Assembly: GCA_017550525.1 (NCBI GenBank) | Contig: JAFZOU010000026.1 | Location: forward strand, 1-50,730 | Direction: 5' to 3' | Length of the DNA stretch: 50,730 bases | DNA from: Bacteroidales bacterium | Lineage (GTDB): Bacteria > Bacteroidota > Bacteroidia > Bacteroidales > UBA932 | Part shown: positions 24,643 through 33,419 of the stretch, in pieces | Numbering within the stretch: the stretch's first letter is position 1 | Layout: each line of letters starts with the position of its first letter | Notes under the pieces: model-generated | Database searches by the model: none | Seen by the model: the letters and a program-made list of their open reading frames with translations, nothing else | What the model was told of the DNA's origin: nothing | Made by a program: the position numbers and the translations under genes

Positions 24643-27062
24643 TGCTGCTGCATGAAATGTGCAAGTATATTTTCAAGTTCGGCGACGTCCTTCACCAGAA
24701 CCTCACGCGGCTTGGCCCCGTTCTGCGGGCCCACGATGCCGGCGGCTTCCAGCTGGTCCATCACTCTACCTGCTTTTGCATATCCCATGCCAAGACGACG
24801 TTGAAGGTCAGAGGTAGATCCCCTCTGGTTGATAACTATCATGCGGGCGGCTTCCTCAAAGCGCTCATCAAGCTGCTTCATGTCCACCATTCCACCGTCT
24901 CCCCCGTCACTGCCGTCTGCTGCGGGAGGCTCAGGCAGATAGTAAGGAGTGTTGTAACTCTTCTGGAAGCCTATCTGCTCTCCAACGGCATTTGTGAGAT
25001 CCACAATCTCATCGTTGGAGATGAATGCGCACTGGACGCGTTCCATCTCAACGCCGCTGTAAAGGAGCATGTCTCCGCGGCCGATGAGTTTGTCGGCGCC
25101 GGGCTGATCCAGGATGGTGGCGGAATCTATGCGGGAAGTAACCCTGAAGGCTATTCTCATGGGGAAGTTGGCCTTGATGAGGCCGGTAATCACGTCCACC
25201 GTAGGACGCTGGGTTGCAAGGATGACGTGGAGACCTGCGGCACGTCCCTTCTGGGCAAGACGGATGACGGAAGTGGTGATAGAACGCGCCAGGGCCTTGG
25301 ATTCAGGACCTGCACCCACAGACATTGTGAGGTCTGCGTACTCATCTATTACCGTCACGATGTAAGGCATGAAATGATGACCTTCATCGGCCCTCAGGTG
25401 ATGCTCCTTCCATTTCTGGTTGTAGAGCTTGATATTGTTCACCATGCCCTTCGAGAGGAGCTCATAGCGGGAATCCATCTCTACGCAAAGGCTTTGAAGC
25501 ACGGCTGATGCATCCTTGGCGTTTTTCACAATGGCGTGGTCCTTCTCATCCTGCTCGCTGCCGGCGTTGGGAAGAACGGCCAGATAGTGATGAAGCAGGC
25601 TTGCATATGAAGAGAATTCTACCATCTTGGGATCTACGAACACAAACTTAAGTTCCGAAGGGTGCTTGGAGTACAGTAGTGACGCCACAATGACGTTAAG
25701 GCCCACTGACTTACCCTGTTTGGTGGCACCTGCAACAAGGAGGTGCGGGGCATCGGCCAGGTCAAAGACCTTCACCTGCTGTGAGATGGTGTAGCCTATT
25801 GCAACCGGGAGTTCAGCCTTGGATTCACGGAAGGCGGCATCGTTAAGAAGGGACTTCAGGGGGACGATAGAGGCTTTGTCGTTAGCAACCTCAATTCCCA
25901 CTGAATCCGAGAGCGTGGTGATACGGACGCCCTTTGCATTGAGGGAAATGCCGATATCTTCCTGAAGCTGCTTGATTGCAGCAATCTTGACACCCGGGGC
26001 CGGATAAACCTTGTATAGGGTTACGGTGGGGCCGACTATAGCCGTAACGTCACGCACCTGGATGCGGTAACTTGCAAGGGTTGCACGGATCTTATTGTTG
26101 TTACGGCTCAGTTCATCCTGAGATACCTCATGGCGGCCATATAGATGGTCTCCAAGGATATTGAGGGAAGGAACCTTGTATTTAGGAAGGCCATCCGGAG
26201 GATCCAGACGGTTGTCTATGGGTTTCAAGGGCTCCCTAACCTCCTGCTCAAGGGTGTCGTCCGTAACTACGTTGATGCCGTTCTCCCCCTCTGAGGAGTC
26301 ATCGACTTTACCGTCATTACCGGCCTGACCGGCAATCTCTTCAGGATTCTTCTTTTTGAATAGGGACTTACGGGACTTCTTTTCAGGCTCTGCGGGGGCC
26401 GATGTATCCGATGTCACAAAACCTGTTGCCGCCAAAGGCGCAACCTCAGCCTGAGGCTCTTCCACAGGTTCTTCATCAGGCTCTTTTTCCGGCTTCTTTC
26501 CCATCATGAAGTCTGCAAAACGGCTGCTCATGCAGTAGAGCCAGATGCCAAAGAGGACAAGGAGTATGAGGATGGAGATTATCTCTCCAAGTTTTGCAAC
26601 TGAAAAACCTACAACTGCCTGTGCAGCCCTGCCTCCGAGACCGCCTCCAAAGAAAGTGTCCCATCCGCCAAGCATACCGGCCATGGCAAGCATCCAGGAG
26701 AGCAGGAAACTCAGCGTGAGCATGCCGTAGAACCATTTGCGCATACTTATTCTAAGGCCCGGCTTCACAAGTTTTATGCTCCATGCAAAGAAGAAAGCCA
26801 CAATGCAGAATGCCGCAAGGCCAAAACTGTCAGTCACAAGGAACTTCCCCAGTGAAAAGCCGGTTTCTGCGGCAGCATTGGCAACCTGCGTCCCGGCGGG
26901 GGCCGATGCCACGCTCTGGTCCTGCTTCCAGGTAAAGACATAGGAAGTTACGGATACTGTAAGGATAACGGTAAAAAGCAGCACGAGGGCTATCCCCGCA
27001 AGGCGGATGCCCTCCCGTTTCCTCTCAGACATACGGTCCAGGTATTTAGTAAAAAGTCCCAT
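24639..27062 (-). CDS. ftsK: DNA translocase FtsK
   Basis: 807 residues. Four membrane segments lie in residues about 20-200, then an acidic linker, then the RecA-like motor: Walker A in VAGATKQGKSVGLN, Walker B VIDEYADL, and LATQRPTVDVITGLIKANFP. The C-terminal gamma domain (RGSTSDLQRRLGMGYAKAGR, MDQLEAAGIVGP) reads KOPS-like polar sequences and contacts XerD. It moves chromosome ends to dif at division. It is 1 bp overlapped with the DUF4290 gene and 4 bp with the LolA-like gene, a conserved Bacteroidota cluster. Confidence 0.96.
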   Translation of the reverse strand: MGLFTKYLDRMSERKREGIRLAGIALVLLFTVILTVSVTSYVFTWKQDQSVASAPAGTQVANAAAETGFSLGKFLVTDSFGLAAFCIVAFFFAWSIKLVKPGLRISMRKWFYGMLTLSFLLSWMLAMAGMLGGWDTFFGGGLGGRAAQAVVGFSVAKLGEIISILILLVLFGIWLYCMSSRFADFMMGKKPEKEPDEEPVEEPQAEVAPLAATGFVTSDTSAPAEPEKKSRKSLFKKKNPEEIAGQAGNDGKVDDSSEGENGINVVTDDTLEQEVREPLKPIDNRLDPPDGLPKYKVPSLNILGDHLYGRHEVSQDELSRNNNKIRATLASYRIQVRDVTAIVGPTVTLYKVYPAPGVKIAAIKQLQEDIGISLNAKGVRITTLSDSVGIEVANDKASIVPLKSLLNDAAFRESKAELPVAIGYTISQQVKVFDLADAPHLLVAGATKQGKSVGLNVIVASLLYSKHPSELKFVFVDPKMVEFSSYASLLHHYLAVLPNAGSEQDEKDHAIVKNAKDASAVLQSLCVEMDSRYELLSKGMVNNIKLYNQKWKEHHLRADEGHHFMPYIVTVIDEYADLTMSVGAGPESKALARSITTSVIRLAQKGRAAGLHVILATQRPTVDVITGLIKANFPMRIAFRVTSRIDSATILDQPGADKLIGRGDMLLYSGVEMERVQCAFISNDEIVDLTNAVGEQIGFQKSYNTPYYLPEPPAADGSDGGDGGMVDMKQLDERFEEAARMIVINQRGSTSDLQRRLGMGYAKAGRVMDQLEAAGIVGPQNGAKPREVLVKDVAELENILAHFMQQQ

Positions 27063-27721
27063 TACTTCTTGCCTTTTTTGCGAAAGCCGCGGTTAAATTT
27101 CTGAGGCTTGGCAAAACCCAGGTTCATGCCGGGACGGGAGAAGGATGTCCCTTCAGATATTTTGCTGAGTTCAAGCCCCTCAGGCACGCTTACCCGGCCT
27201 CCGGATAGGCGCTCTATATCCTTGAAAATAGTGGAGTCAGATACGGTATCCTTGTTCCAGATAAGGTACTGCTGTCTCATATAGATGGCAAGGCAGCGGA
27301 TCATCTCCGTTTTCTCTTCTCCCTCCGGCTCTGAGGCAATCAGATCAAGGATGCTCTCGATGTTCCTTCCATAATGACGGGCACGGATGGGTTTTGTATT
27401 GAGCGGGATAGGATCCGGGCGGCTGTTGATCACCTCAGGTTCCGGCTTGGGGAATGGAGAATCTATGTCAAGGTCATAGCCTGCAATGATATAAAGGTGG
27501 TCCCAGAGTTTCTGGAGCCAGTTTTCCTGCTGGTGGACCTGAGGGTTCAGGCTTTCCATCACCTTCACCACGGCATAGGCCTGCTCACTGCGCTTTGCAC
27601 GGTCCGGGATGTCCTTAAGCTGCTCTACCATCTTCAGGACGAGCCTTCCGTATTCAGGCATTGCAAGTTTCTCTACTTCAGTGTTGTAATATAGTTTGAC
27701 GCTGTTCTCGCTCGCTTCCAT
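27062..27721 (-). CDS. DUF4290 protein
   Basis: 219 residues, starting KLYYNTEVEKLAMPEYGRLV, with YAVVKVMESLNPQ, KLWDHLYIIAGYDLDID, HYGRNIESILDLIA and MRQQYLIWNKDTVSD; these are the conserved blocks of DUF4290, a Bacteroidota-specific family of unknown function. The C-terminal tail is Lys/Arg/Gly-rich (FNRGFRKKGKK), which could bind nucleic acid. It lies directly upstream of ftsK, overlapping by 1 bp; a division or chromosome role is inferred from the neighbour only. Confidence 0.88.
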   Translation of the reverse strand: MEASENSVKLYYNTEVEKLAMPEYGRLVLKMVEQLKDIPDRAKRSEQAYAVVKVMESLNPQVHQQENWLQKLWDHLYIIAGYDLDIDSPFPKPEPEVINSRPDPIPLNTKPIRARHYGRNIESILDLIASEPEGEEKTEMIRCLAIYMRQQYLIWNKDTVSDSTIFKDIERLSGGRVSVPEGLELSKISEGTSFSRPGMNLGFAKPQKFNRGFRKKGKK

Positions 27722-27734
27722 ATAGAATCTCTTT

Positions 27735-30704
27735 TTAATCAGCTACAAAGTTAATTAAATTATCGTCCAAATACCAAAGGTATCCGTCAACTTTTTCAAA
27801 ACCCATCCGGCGGTACAGATTCATATACCTGCGTACCTGGGAAAGGTATTTCTTCTCCTCCTTTCCAAACTTGAAATCCACTATATCCACCTTTCCGTCC
27901 GGGTGAATTACCACTCTGTCAGGCCTGTACTCCCCTTCTCCAGGTGCCAGCACGGATTCCTCTGAAAGAATCCTCGCCTCAGGAGAGAACCATCCCCTGC
28001 CACTTACAGAGGATATTCTGGACTGAAGGAAACTGAGGGCTTCTTCCTTGAGGTTACTGGGAAGGTCTCCGGACAGGACCGAGGCCTCCAACGCCGCAGG
28101 GATATCATGGGCCACTACTACCCTTGAAAGGATGCCGTGAAGGACGTTACCCCTTATACGGCGGCTGGCCTCAGGGCCGTAGGTGCCGTCTTCTCCAAAA
28201 TAATCGGCCGCCTCCTGAGAGAACTTCAAACGGTCCCCCGTCCCTGAGGGAAAAGATGCGTAACCGGTTTCTATGATGGAAGAAGCCTTCTCCTCCCTGC
28301 GGATTGATGAGAAATCATGGAGCTGGCCGCGGCTGTATTCCTTACCGCCCGTGAAAAGATAGAGAACCTGGGACATATTCCTTAATGCCGACATACTTGC
28401 AGGCGGAGTTGCGGCAATCACCTTAAGACCGTATATGGGCCTTGTGAGGGCCACGTAGAATATGTTGATATTGTCTATGGTCTGCATCAGGTGCTCCCTG
28501 TCATATTGGGCCTTGAAAAGGGTATCGGCCGTAGCATCTGTAAGATCCACAAAATAATTGCCCTCCGCCTTGCCTTCAAGTGGCGTTCCTTCAGTGTCCG
28601 GACGGCACCAGTAGGAAGAATGCTTGTACAGGTTCACTTTCTCCGCGAACGGGAAAATCACATAGGGGAATTCAAGGCCCTTGGACTTGTGAACGGTCAT
28701 TATACGCACGGAGTCACCGGACTGCGGGGATGCAATCTTTGGATCGGCACCGGCCCAGGCCCGGAGGAATGCCTGCAGATTGTTGCCATTCTGGCTCACC
28801 CAGTCCTGGAGGTAATCCATGAAGGACTGGATATAAGGTATCTCTGCGTTGAAAACTTCTGGTTTTGAGGCCGATATATCCCTCAGGAGAGACTCTGCAA
28901 GGTCTGTGAGGGAGTGGTATCGTTCCGGGATGTTGATGCCCATGGATGAGGCCAGATAACCTGCTACAGAAGGCTTTTCCTGATTCTGAGGAGTATCCAC
29001 AATGGATAACTGTGAGACAAGGCGGCGTACCGTGGCTGATGCTTTCACGTAGAGGGAATCATCCGAGACCACGGGGATACTCCGGGCAACCAGTTCAGCA
29101 GCTATTGCAGCACCGTCATCGTTTCCGCGAACCAGGATGGCAATATCGGCCCACAATGCCCCGGAATTCCTAAGAGTCTCAAGGGTGGAGAAAATCTCCT
29201 CCATCTCGTTATCGGTGAACACAATGTCAACGCTGCCCGGGGCAGGGTCAGAGAACTTAGGGACCTGCTCTACATCGGCATAGAGATCCTGAACTCCCAG
29301 CTCCTTTGCGGCAAAGCCGAAGAATTCATTGTTGAAGTAGACAATTTCCCGGCATGTGCGCCAGTTTTCCTTCAAGGGGTCTATCCTGGGATTGGAGAAT
29401 TCCTGCTCCAGACGGCTTCCAAGGAGGTTCCAGTCGCTTCCCCTCCAGCGGTAGATGCTCTGTTTTACATCCCCTACCACAAGGGAATCGGCCCCGGAAT
29501 CAATACTGCCGTGAAGGAGCGGGCGGAAGTTATCCCACTGGATATCGGACGTATCCTGGAATTCATCAAGGAGGAAATCTTCAAACCTGACTCCCAGTTT
29601 CTCATAGATGAAGGGGGTGTCAGTGCCGTCTATGATGCTTTTCAGGATGGTATTGGAGTCATCGATTGAGATGACGTTTTTCTCCTTCTGGATTTGCTGG
29701 AAAGCATAGGCAAGTTCGGAAGCCATTCCAAGCGCGTATATCTGCTTCAGAATCAGATCCGCTGTCTGATATACCCTATAAGGAGCATCAAAAAGGCCGA
29801 TAAACCCCTCCAGCGGGGCTTCCAGCATGCCCCGGGTCACAGGCAGGAACCGGGCATTGGCCTTGCTGAACCACTCCTCAGGGTTAAGAGCCTTACGGGT
29901 AAAAGCCTCCGTGGGCTTCTTCATTCCATTTCCGGCGTCCAGATAATAATGTATGGAGCTCAGGAATTTTCGGTTGAAATCGTCCGTTGTGAGGCCGCAG
30001 GCGGCAACCGAATCAACTACTTTCCGGGCCGATTTCCTCACGCTCTCTTCCCATGCCTTCCTCACCTCCTTGCAGTATTTACCTATCTCCTGGAGTTTTT
30101 CTCTGGAGAAGAGGCCACGCTCCCCATCCGGGAGCTTACCAAGGCTTGTTGCCATATCCCTGAGACGGCCTTCTATTGAGAACCATCCTTTTTGCTCAAG
30201 GTCCCATCTGGCGCTGTCAGTAAGCCAGTTCAGGACGGCCTTGTCATTTTCTGAGATACTGTCAAGGACCCTGTCAACGCTTTCCTGAACCAGCTCTTCA
30301 CGATCCAGTTGGACCTGATACGTGGAGAACTGCCCTATCTCCCTTGAGAAAGCACGGAGAGTCTGCTGGAAAAAGCGGTCTATGGTAGAGACGGCAAAGG
30401 CTGAATAATCATGCAGAATGCCCGAGAGCTGTGTCTGGGCACGTTTCTGAAGGGTTGTCTTATCAAGTCCTGTCTCCCTTATGAGATAATCAAGGTACTT
30501 GGATCCATCCGGATTCTTGGCCAGGGTATGCAGCTCCTTGAGAATGCGGCGCTTCATCTCATCCGTGGCCTTATTGGTAAAAGTAACGGCCAGGACATGC
30601 CTGTAGGCATCCGGCTGATTGCTCTTCACAATCAGTCTGATGTACTCCTTAGCCAGATTGTATGTTTTGCCGGAACCCGCCGACGCCTTGAGAATCTTCA
30701 GCAT
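27735..30704 (-). CDS. AddA-like UvrD-type helicase with PD-(D/E)XK nuclease
   Basis: 989 residues. Helicase motif I is KASAGSGKTYNLAKEYIRLI, motif II LLDEFQDTSDIQW, motif III VVGDVKQSIYRWRG, motif V IMTVHKSKGLEFPYVI, and motif VI YVALTRPIYGL. The C-terminal nuclease has VDIVDFKFGKEEKKYLSQVR. This matches AddA of the AddAB double-strand-end complex. The AddB-like partner is at 7783-10545, on the same strand but not adjacent. The start is supported by a promoter 4 nt upstream. Confidence 0.88.
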   Translation of the reverse strand: MLKILKASAGSGKTYNLAKEYIRLIVKSNQPDAYRHVLAVTFTNKATDEMKRRILKELHTLAKNPDGSKYLDYLIRETGLDKTTLQKRAQTQLSGILHDYSAFAVSTIDRFFQQTLRAFSREIGQFSTYQVQLDREELVQESVDRVLDSISENDKAVLNWLTDSARWDLEQKGWFSIEGRLRDMATSLGKLPDGERGLFSREKLQEIGKYCKEVRKAWEESVRKSARKVVDSVAACGLTTDDFNRKFLSSIHYYLDAGNGMKKPTEAFTRKALNPEEWFSKANARFLPVTRGMLEAPLEGFIGLFDAPYRVYQTADLILKQIYALGMASELAYAFQQIQKEKNVISIDDSNTILKSIIDGTDTPFIYEKLGVRFEDFLLDEFQDTSDIQWDNFRPLLHGSIDSGADSLVVGDVKQSIYRWRGSDWNLLGSRLEQEFSNPRIDPLKENWRTCREIVYFNNEFFGFAAKELGVQDLYADVEQVPKFSDPAPGSVDIVFTDNEMEEIFSTLETLRNSGALWADIAILVRGNDDGAAIAAELVARSIPVVSDDSLYVKASATVRRLVSQLSIVDTPQNQEKPSVAGYLASSMGINIPERYHSLTDLAESLLRDISASKPEVFNAEIPYIQSFMDYLQDWVSQNGNNLQAFLRAWAGADPKIASPQSGDSVRIMTVHKSKGLEFPYVIFPFAEKVNLYKHSSYWCRPDTEGTPLEGKAEGNYFVDLTDATADTLFKAQYDREHLMQTIDNINIFYVALTRPIYGLKVIAATPPASMSALRNMSQVLYLFTGGKEYSRGQLHDFSSIRREEKASSIIETGYASFPSGTGDRLKFSQEAADYFGEDGTYGPEASRRIRGNVLHGILSRVVVAHDIPAALEASVLSGDLPSNLKEEALSFLQSRISSVSGRGWFSPEARILSEESVLAPGEGEYRPDRVVIHPDGKVDIVDFKFGKEEKKYLSQVRRYMNLYRRMGFEKVDGYLWYLDDNLINFVAD
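27746..27753 (-). promoter_or_regulatory. Promoter -7 element TAACTTTG (minus) for DUF4290-ftsK-lolA
   Basis: TAnnTTTG 24 nt before the ATG at 27721, inside the last codons of the addA-like gene. It would let the division cluster be read independently. Confidence 0.45.
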
Positions 30705-30708
30705 ACCA

Positions 30709-30716
30709 CAAATATA
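30709..30716 (-). promoter_or_regulatory. Promoter -7 element TATATTTG (minus) for addA-like gene
   Basis: TAnnTTTG ending 4 nt before the ATG at 30704; a leaderless transcript is likely. Confidence 0.55.
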
Positions 30717-30729
30717 CTAAAATTCTCCG

Positions 30730-31470
30730 TCAGTTCATGCCCCTTTCCTTCTTTATGGACTCGTAGGCTTCCTGCACCTGACGGAACTTCTCAGCGGCTG
30801 CTTTCTGGACGTCTGGGCCAAGGGTTGCAACCTTGTCAGGATGGTTCTTCATGGCCATCTTTCGGTAGGCTGTACGCACCTCATCATCAGTGGCATTGGG
30901 GGAAATACCAAGCACGGTATAGGCAGAGTTCGTGTCCTTGTAGAACATGGCAATGACGGAATTGATATCCGCACCATTAAGGCCGATAGTGGCTCCTATT
31001 GCCTCCAGGACGCCCTTTTCGCTCTTTGCAAACTCTCCGTCGGCAATTGCAATCTGGACTAGGTAGTGGAAGAGCTGGAGCCTCTGGGAATAGTTCATGT
31101 AGGTGGCTATCTGCGGCCCCACCTCATAGATATTCACCTGGCTGGAGTTAAGGCCCTCCAGGATTCGCATGGCCTCCGGAACCGCCTGAGGCCCGAAGTT
31201 CCGCTGGATGAAGTCCCTCACCGTGTCCAGTTCCCTCTGATGAACCTTTCCATCGGCCCTTATTACGGCCGATGACAGCACAAGGAGACTCACAAGGAAA
31301 CTGTTCCTCTGCTCCGACGCGGAGTATGTCCTCCTTGATGCGGCCGCCTCCTCCTGGAACGGAATTGCCCTCCCCTCAAACAGAGTCCCAAAAAGATATC
31401 CTATAAGTCCTCCGATGGGGCCTAACGCGACCCATCCAAGTATACCTGTAATCCACTTGAAAAAACCCAT
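30730..31470 (-). CDS. TerB/DnaJ-domain protein (DjlA-like)
   Basis: 246 residues. The N-terminus MGFFKWITGILGWVALGPIG carries a Gly-rich membrane segment as in DjlA. The middle (residues about 55-160, FLVSLLVLSSAVIRADGKVH, IAIADGEFAKSEKGVLEAIG) is a TerB-like helical domain with two D-G-x-hydrophobic acidic sites. The C-terminus is a J domain with YTVLGISPNATDDEVRTAYR and the HPD motif in MKNHPDKVA, which recruits and stimulates Hsp70 (DnaK). The addA-like gene starts 26 bp downstream of its stop. Confidence 0.88.
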   Translation of the reverse strand: MGFFKWITGILGWVALGPIGGLIGYLFGTLFEGRAIPFQEEAAASRRTYSASEQRNSFLVSLLVLSSAVIRADGKVHQRELDTVRDFIQRNFGPQAVPEAMRILEGLNSSQVNIYEVGPQIATYMNYSQRLQLFHYLVQIAIADGEFAKSEKGVLEAIGATIGLNGADINSVIAMFYKDTNSAYTVLGISPNATDDEVRTAYRKMAMKNHPDKVATLGPDVQKAAAEKFRQVQEAYESIKKERGMN

Positions 31471-31546
31471 ATCATAGATGTTTCCCCCATCTCTTCAAAT
31501 TTCGGTCCTATCATAAGCGACTGACATAATGGCATAAAGGTATACA

Positions 31547-31574
31547 GGAGTGCACCAAGAAGGGAGACGATTTC
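31547..31574. repeat. Direct repeat copy 1 of the tRNA-Lys tail sequence
   Basis: 28 bp nearly identical (one mismatch) to 31650-31677, and the inverse of the 3' end of tRNA-Lys(CTT) plus its following bases. Between the two copies is a G+C-rich segment with small hairpins. Confidence 0.8.
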
Positions 31575-31649
31575 CGCGACGGTCGGAGGCCGAAGGCCGA
31601 CAAGGGGGTGTTTGAGGGGGCAGAGCCCCTTCAATCAATGTTGAAAACT

Positions 31650-31677
31650 GGAGTGCACCAAAAAGGGAGACGATTTC
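31650..31677. repeat. Direct repeat copy 2 of the tRNA-Lys tail sequence
   Basis: Second 28-bp copy, 103 bp after the first; it forms one arm of the perfect hairpin 31651-31700. Confidence 0.8.
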
Positions 31678-31690
31678 TCGTCTCCCTTTT

Positions 31691-31700
<10 letters not shown>
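31651..31700 (-). terminator. Hairpin/terminator of the tRNA-Lys pair, includes the tRNA 3' end
   Basis: Perfect 23-bp arms (31651-31673 and 31678-31700) with a 4-nt loop. The core AAAAAGGGAGACGA...TCGTCTCCCTTTTT is a classic terminator for minus-strand RNA, but the stem continues through the CCA and most of the acceptor 3' strand of tRNA-Lys(CTT). Confidence 0.75.
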
Positions 31701-31766
<66 letters not shown>

Positions 31767-31780
31767 TGGTGTATGTCTTG

Positions 31781-31853
31781 TGACCCGTTCGGGGCTCGAA
31801 CCCGAGACCCCAACATTAAAAGTGTTGTGCTCTACCAACTGAGCTAACGAGTC
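31781..31853 (-). tRNA. tRNA-Lys (anticodon TTT)
   Basis: Cloverleaf on the minus strand: acceptor GACTCGT with ACGGGTC (one G-U pair), D arm GCTCAGTTGGTAGAGC, anticodon arm CAACACTTTTAATGTTG with TTT, T arm GGGTTCGAGCCC. CCA is not encoded, unlike its neighbour, so it must be added. Confidence 0.95.
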
Positions 31854-31874
31854 CTCCGTCCCAAATCGGGAATG

Positions 31875-31882
31875 CAAAGGTA
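31875..31882 (-). promoter_or_regulatory. Promoter -7 element TACCTTTG (minus) for the tRNA-Lys pair
   Basis: TAnnTTTG on the minus strand, ending 21 nt before the mature 5' end of tRNA-Lys(TTT) at 31853, in an A+T-rich stretch. Confidence 0.6.
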
Positions 31883-31922
31883 GCAACTTTTTTTGAATCC
31901 GCAATAAAATTTTTAAAAATTT

Positions 31923-32963
31923 TTACGCGGAATATTCCTTGATGTGTTGCTCCTGAGACAGGCGGCACACAAGAAGTTTGTCCTTTGATTCGGCAACTAT
32001 ATAACCATCAAGGCCTTCCACCACGACGGTCTTTTCCCCGGCAACATGGACAAGGCAGTTAGAGCAGTCAAAAAGGCGTACATCCTGGCCAACGGCGGTG
32101 TTGCCGTCTTCATCGGCCTTGAGGTGCGTCATGACGGAACCCCAGCTGCCAAGATCGCTCCAGGCAAGGTCCTCTGCAATCACGTAGATACGGGGGCTTT
32201 TCTCCATTACGGCGTAGTCTATGGAGATTTTCTCGCAGGTGGGGAAAAGGCGGCGGAGATCCTCCTGCTCCTTATCCGTGAAGAATGAAGGCGCAAGCTC
32301 ATCCATCACACCTGCAATCTGGGGAGCATAGTTGCGTAGTTCCGTGACAATAGTGTTCACATTCCACACGAAGATTCCTGCGTTCCAGAAGTAGTGACCG
32401 TCCTCAAGATAGCCAAGGGCAGTATCCAGATCCGGTTTTTCCTTGAATTCACTCACCTTCACCAGCTGGCCGCGGAGGGCTTCTGCGGCGTGAATGTATC
32501 CGTAGCCTGTTTCAGGGCGGGTGGGGGCGATGCCAACGGTCACGATGGAGTCACGCTCATGCGTGAATTCCAGAGCCTTGGCAATGGTGTCTGCGAACTC
32601 TTCAGTGCGGAGAACCAGGGCATCGGCGGGAGTTACCACAATATTGGCCTCGGGGTCCTTGCGCTGGATTTTCCAGGAAGCGTATGCAATGCAGGGGGCG
32701 GTGTTGCGGCCTTCAGGCTCTACAAGGATCTGGTCCTCAGGGATTGAAGGAAGCTGTTCCTTAACAAGGTCCACATATTTCTCTCCTGTCACAACCCAGA
32801 AGTTTTCCGGGCGGCAAAGCGGGGCAAAACGGTCTACGGTAAGCTGTATCAGGGAGCGTCCAACGCCCAGGATATCGATAAACTGTTTAGGTACATCCGG
32901 TGTGGAGAGCGGCCATAGCCTGCTGCCAATACCACCGGCCATAATAACTACGTGTGTATTCAT
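31923..32963 (-). CDS. manC: Mannose-1-phosphate guanylyltransferase
   Basis: 346 residues from the ATG at 32963; the in-frame extension upstream crosses the promoter and is not used. The nucleotidyltransferase signature HVVIMAGGIGSRLWPLSTPD with KQFIDILG is complete, followed by FWVVTGEKYVDLV, EPEGRNTAPCIAYA and EFKEKPDLDTALGYL with the lysine of the active site. It is the short form without the C-terminal isomerase domain. It makes GDP-mannose from mannose-1-phosphate and GTP for glycans. It diverges from umuD. Confidence 0.92.
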   Translation of the reverse strand: MNTHVVIMAGGIGSRLWPLSTPDVPKQFIDILGVGRSLIQLTVDRFAPLCRPENFWVVTGEKYVDLVKEQLPSIPEDQILVEPEGRNTAPCIAYASWKIQRKDPEANIVVTPADALVLRTEEFADTIAKALEFTHERDSIVTVGIAPTRPETGYGYIHAAEALRGQLVKVSEFKEKPDLDTALGYLEDGHYFWNAGIFVWNVNTIVTELRNYAPQIAGVMDELAPSFFTDKEQEDLRRLFPTCEKISIDYAVMEKSPRIYVIAEDLAWSDLGSWGSVMTHLKADEDGNTAVGQDVRLFDCSNCLVHVAGEKTVVVEGLDGYIVAESKDKLLVCRLSQEQHIKEYSA

Positions 32964-32969
32964 AACACA

Positions 32970-32977
32970 CAAAGATA
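32970..32977 (-). promoter_or_regulatory. Promoter -7 element TATCTTTG (minus) for manC
   Basis: TAnnTTTG ending 6 nt before the ATG at 32963. Confidence 0.6.
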
Positions 32978-32989
32978 GTAAAAAAAGCG

Positions 32990-32997
32990 TATATTTG
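32990..32997 (+). promoter_or_regulatory. Promoter -7 element TATATTTG for umuDC
   Basis: TAnnTTTG ending 5 nt before the umuD ATG at 33003. No palindrome resembling a LexA site is visible around it. Confidence 0.6.
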
Positions 32998-33002
32998 TGA
33001 TT

Positions 33003-33419
33003 ATGATTCCACAGCCGATAGAAAATATCGAGAGCTTTGAGAGCCCTCTGGGTGAAGTAAAAGCGGGATTTCCCTCCCCCGCCGACGATTTCCGTGAGAA
33101 ACTGGACCTTGTGAAACTGCTTGTGCGTCACAACGCCTCCACGTTCTTTTTCCGTATAGACGGAGTGTCTATGGTAGATGCCGATATGGACGAAGGAGAC
33201 ATTATCATCGTGGACCGCGCCGTGGAGCCTTACAATGACTGCAAGGCGGTTTGCTTCATAGACGGAGAATACACCGTGAAGCGAGTGGAAATAGGCCCGC
33301 AGGGTGCCGTCCTTGTGCCCTGCAACGAGAAAAACCGCAAATTCAAGCCCATCCCCGTGGGCCCGGACAACGATTTCCTCATCTGGGGCGTAGTTACCTG
33401 GGTAATCAAGAAAGCATAA
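33003..33419 (+). CDS. umuD: UmuD-like S24 peptidase
   Basis: 138 residues. The catalytic Ser is in RIDGVSMVDADM and the Lys in GEYTVKRVEI, the dyad of LexA/UmuD self-cleaving proteins. The cleavage region VKAGFPSPADDF resembles E. coli UmuD (CGFPSPA), with Ala instead of Cys before the cut Gly. No helix-turn-helix is present, so it is not LexA. RecA-stimulated self-cleavage would yield UmuD', which joins UmuC. The umuC ATG follows its stop without a gap. Start at ATG 33003 rather than the GTG at 32997, which lies in the promoter. Confidence 0.9.
   Translation: MIPQPIENIESFESPLGEVKAGFPSPADDFREKLDLVKLLVRHNASTFFFRIDGVSMVDADMDEGDIIIVDRAVEPYNDCKAVCFIDGEYTVKRVEIGPQGAVLVPCNEKNRKFKPIPVGPDNDFLIWGVVTWVIKKA

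Noticed and set aside
24549-25508. 319-codon plus-strand open frame
   Set aside because: Antisense to ftsK motor and gamma domains; no signal, promoter or family.
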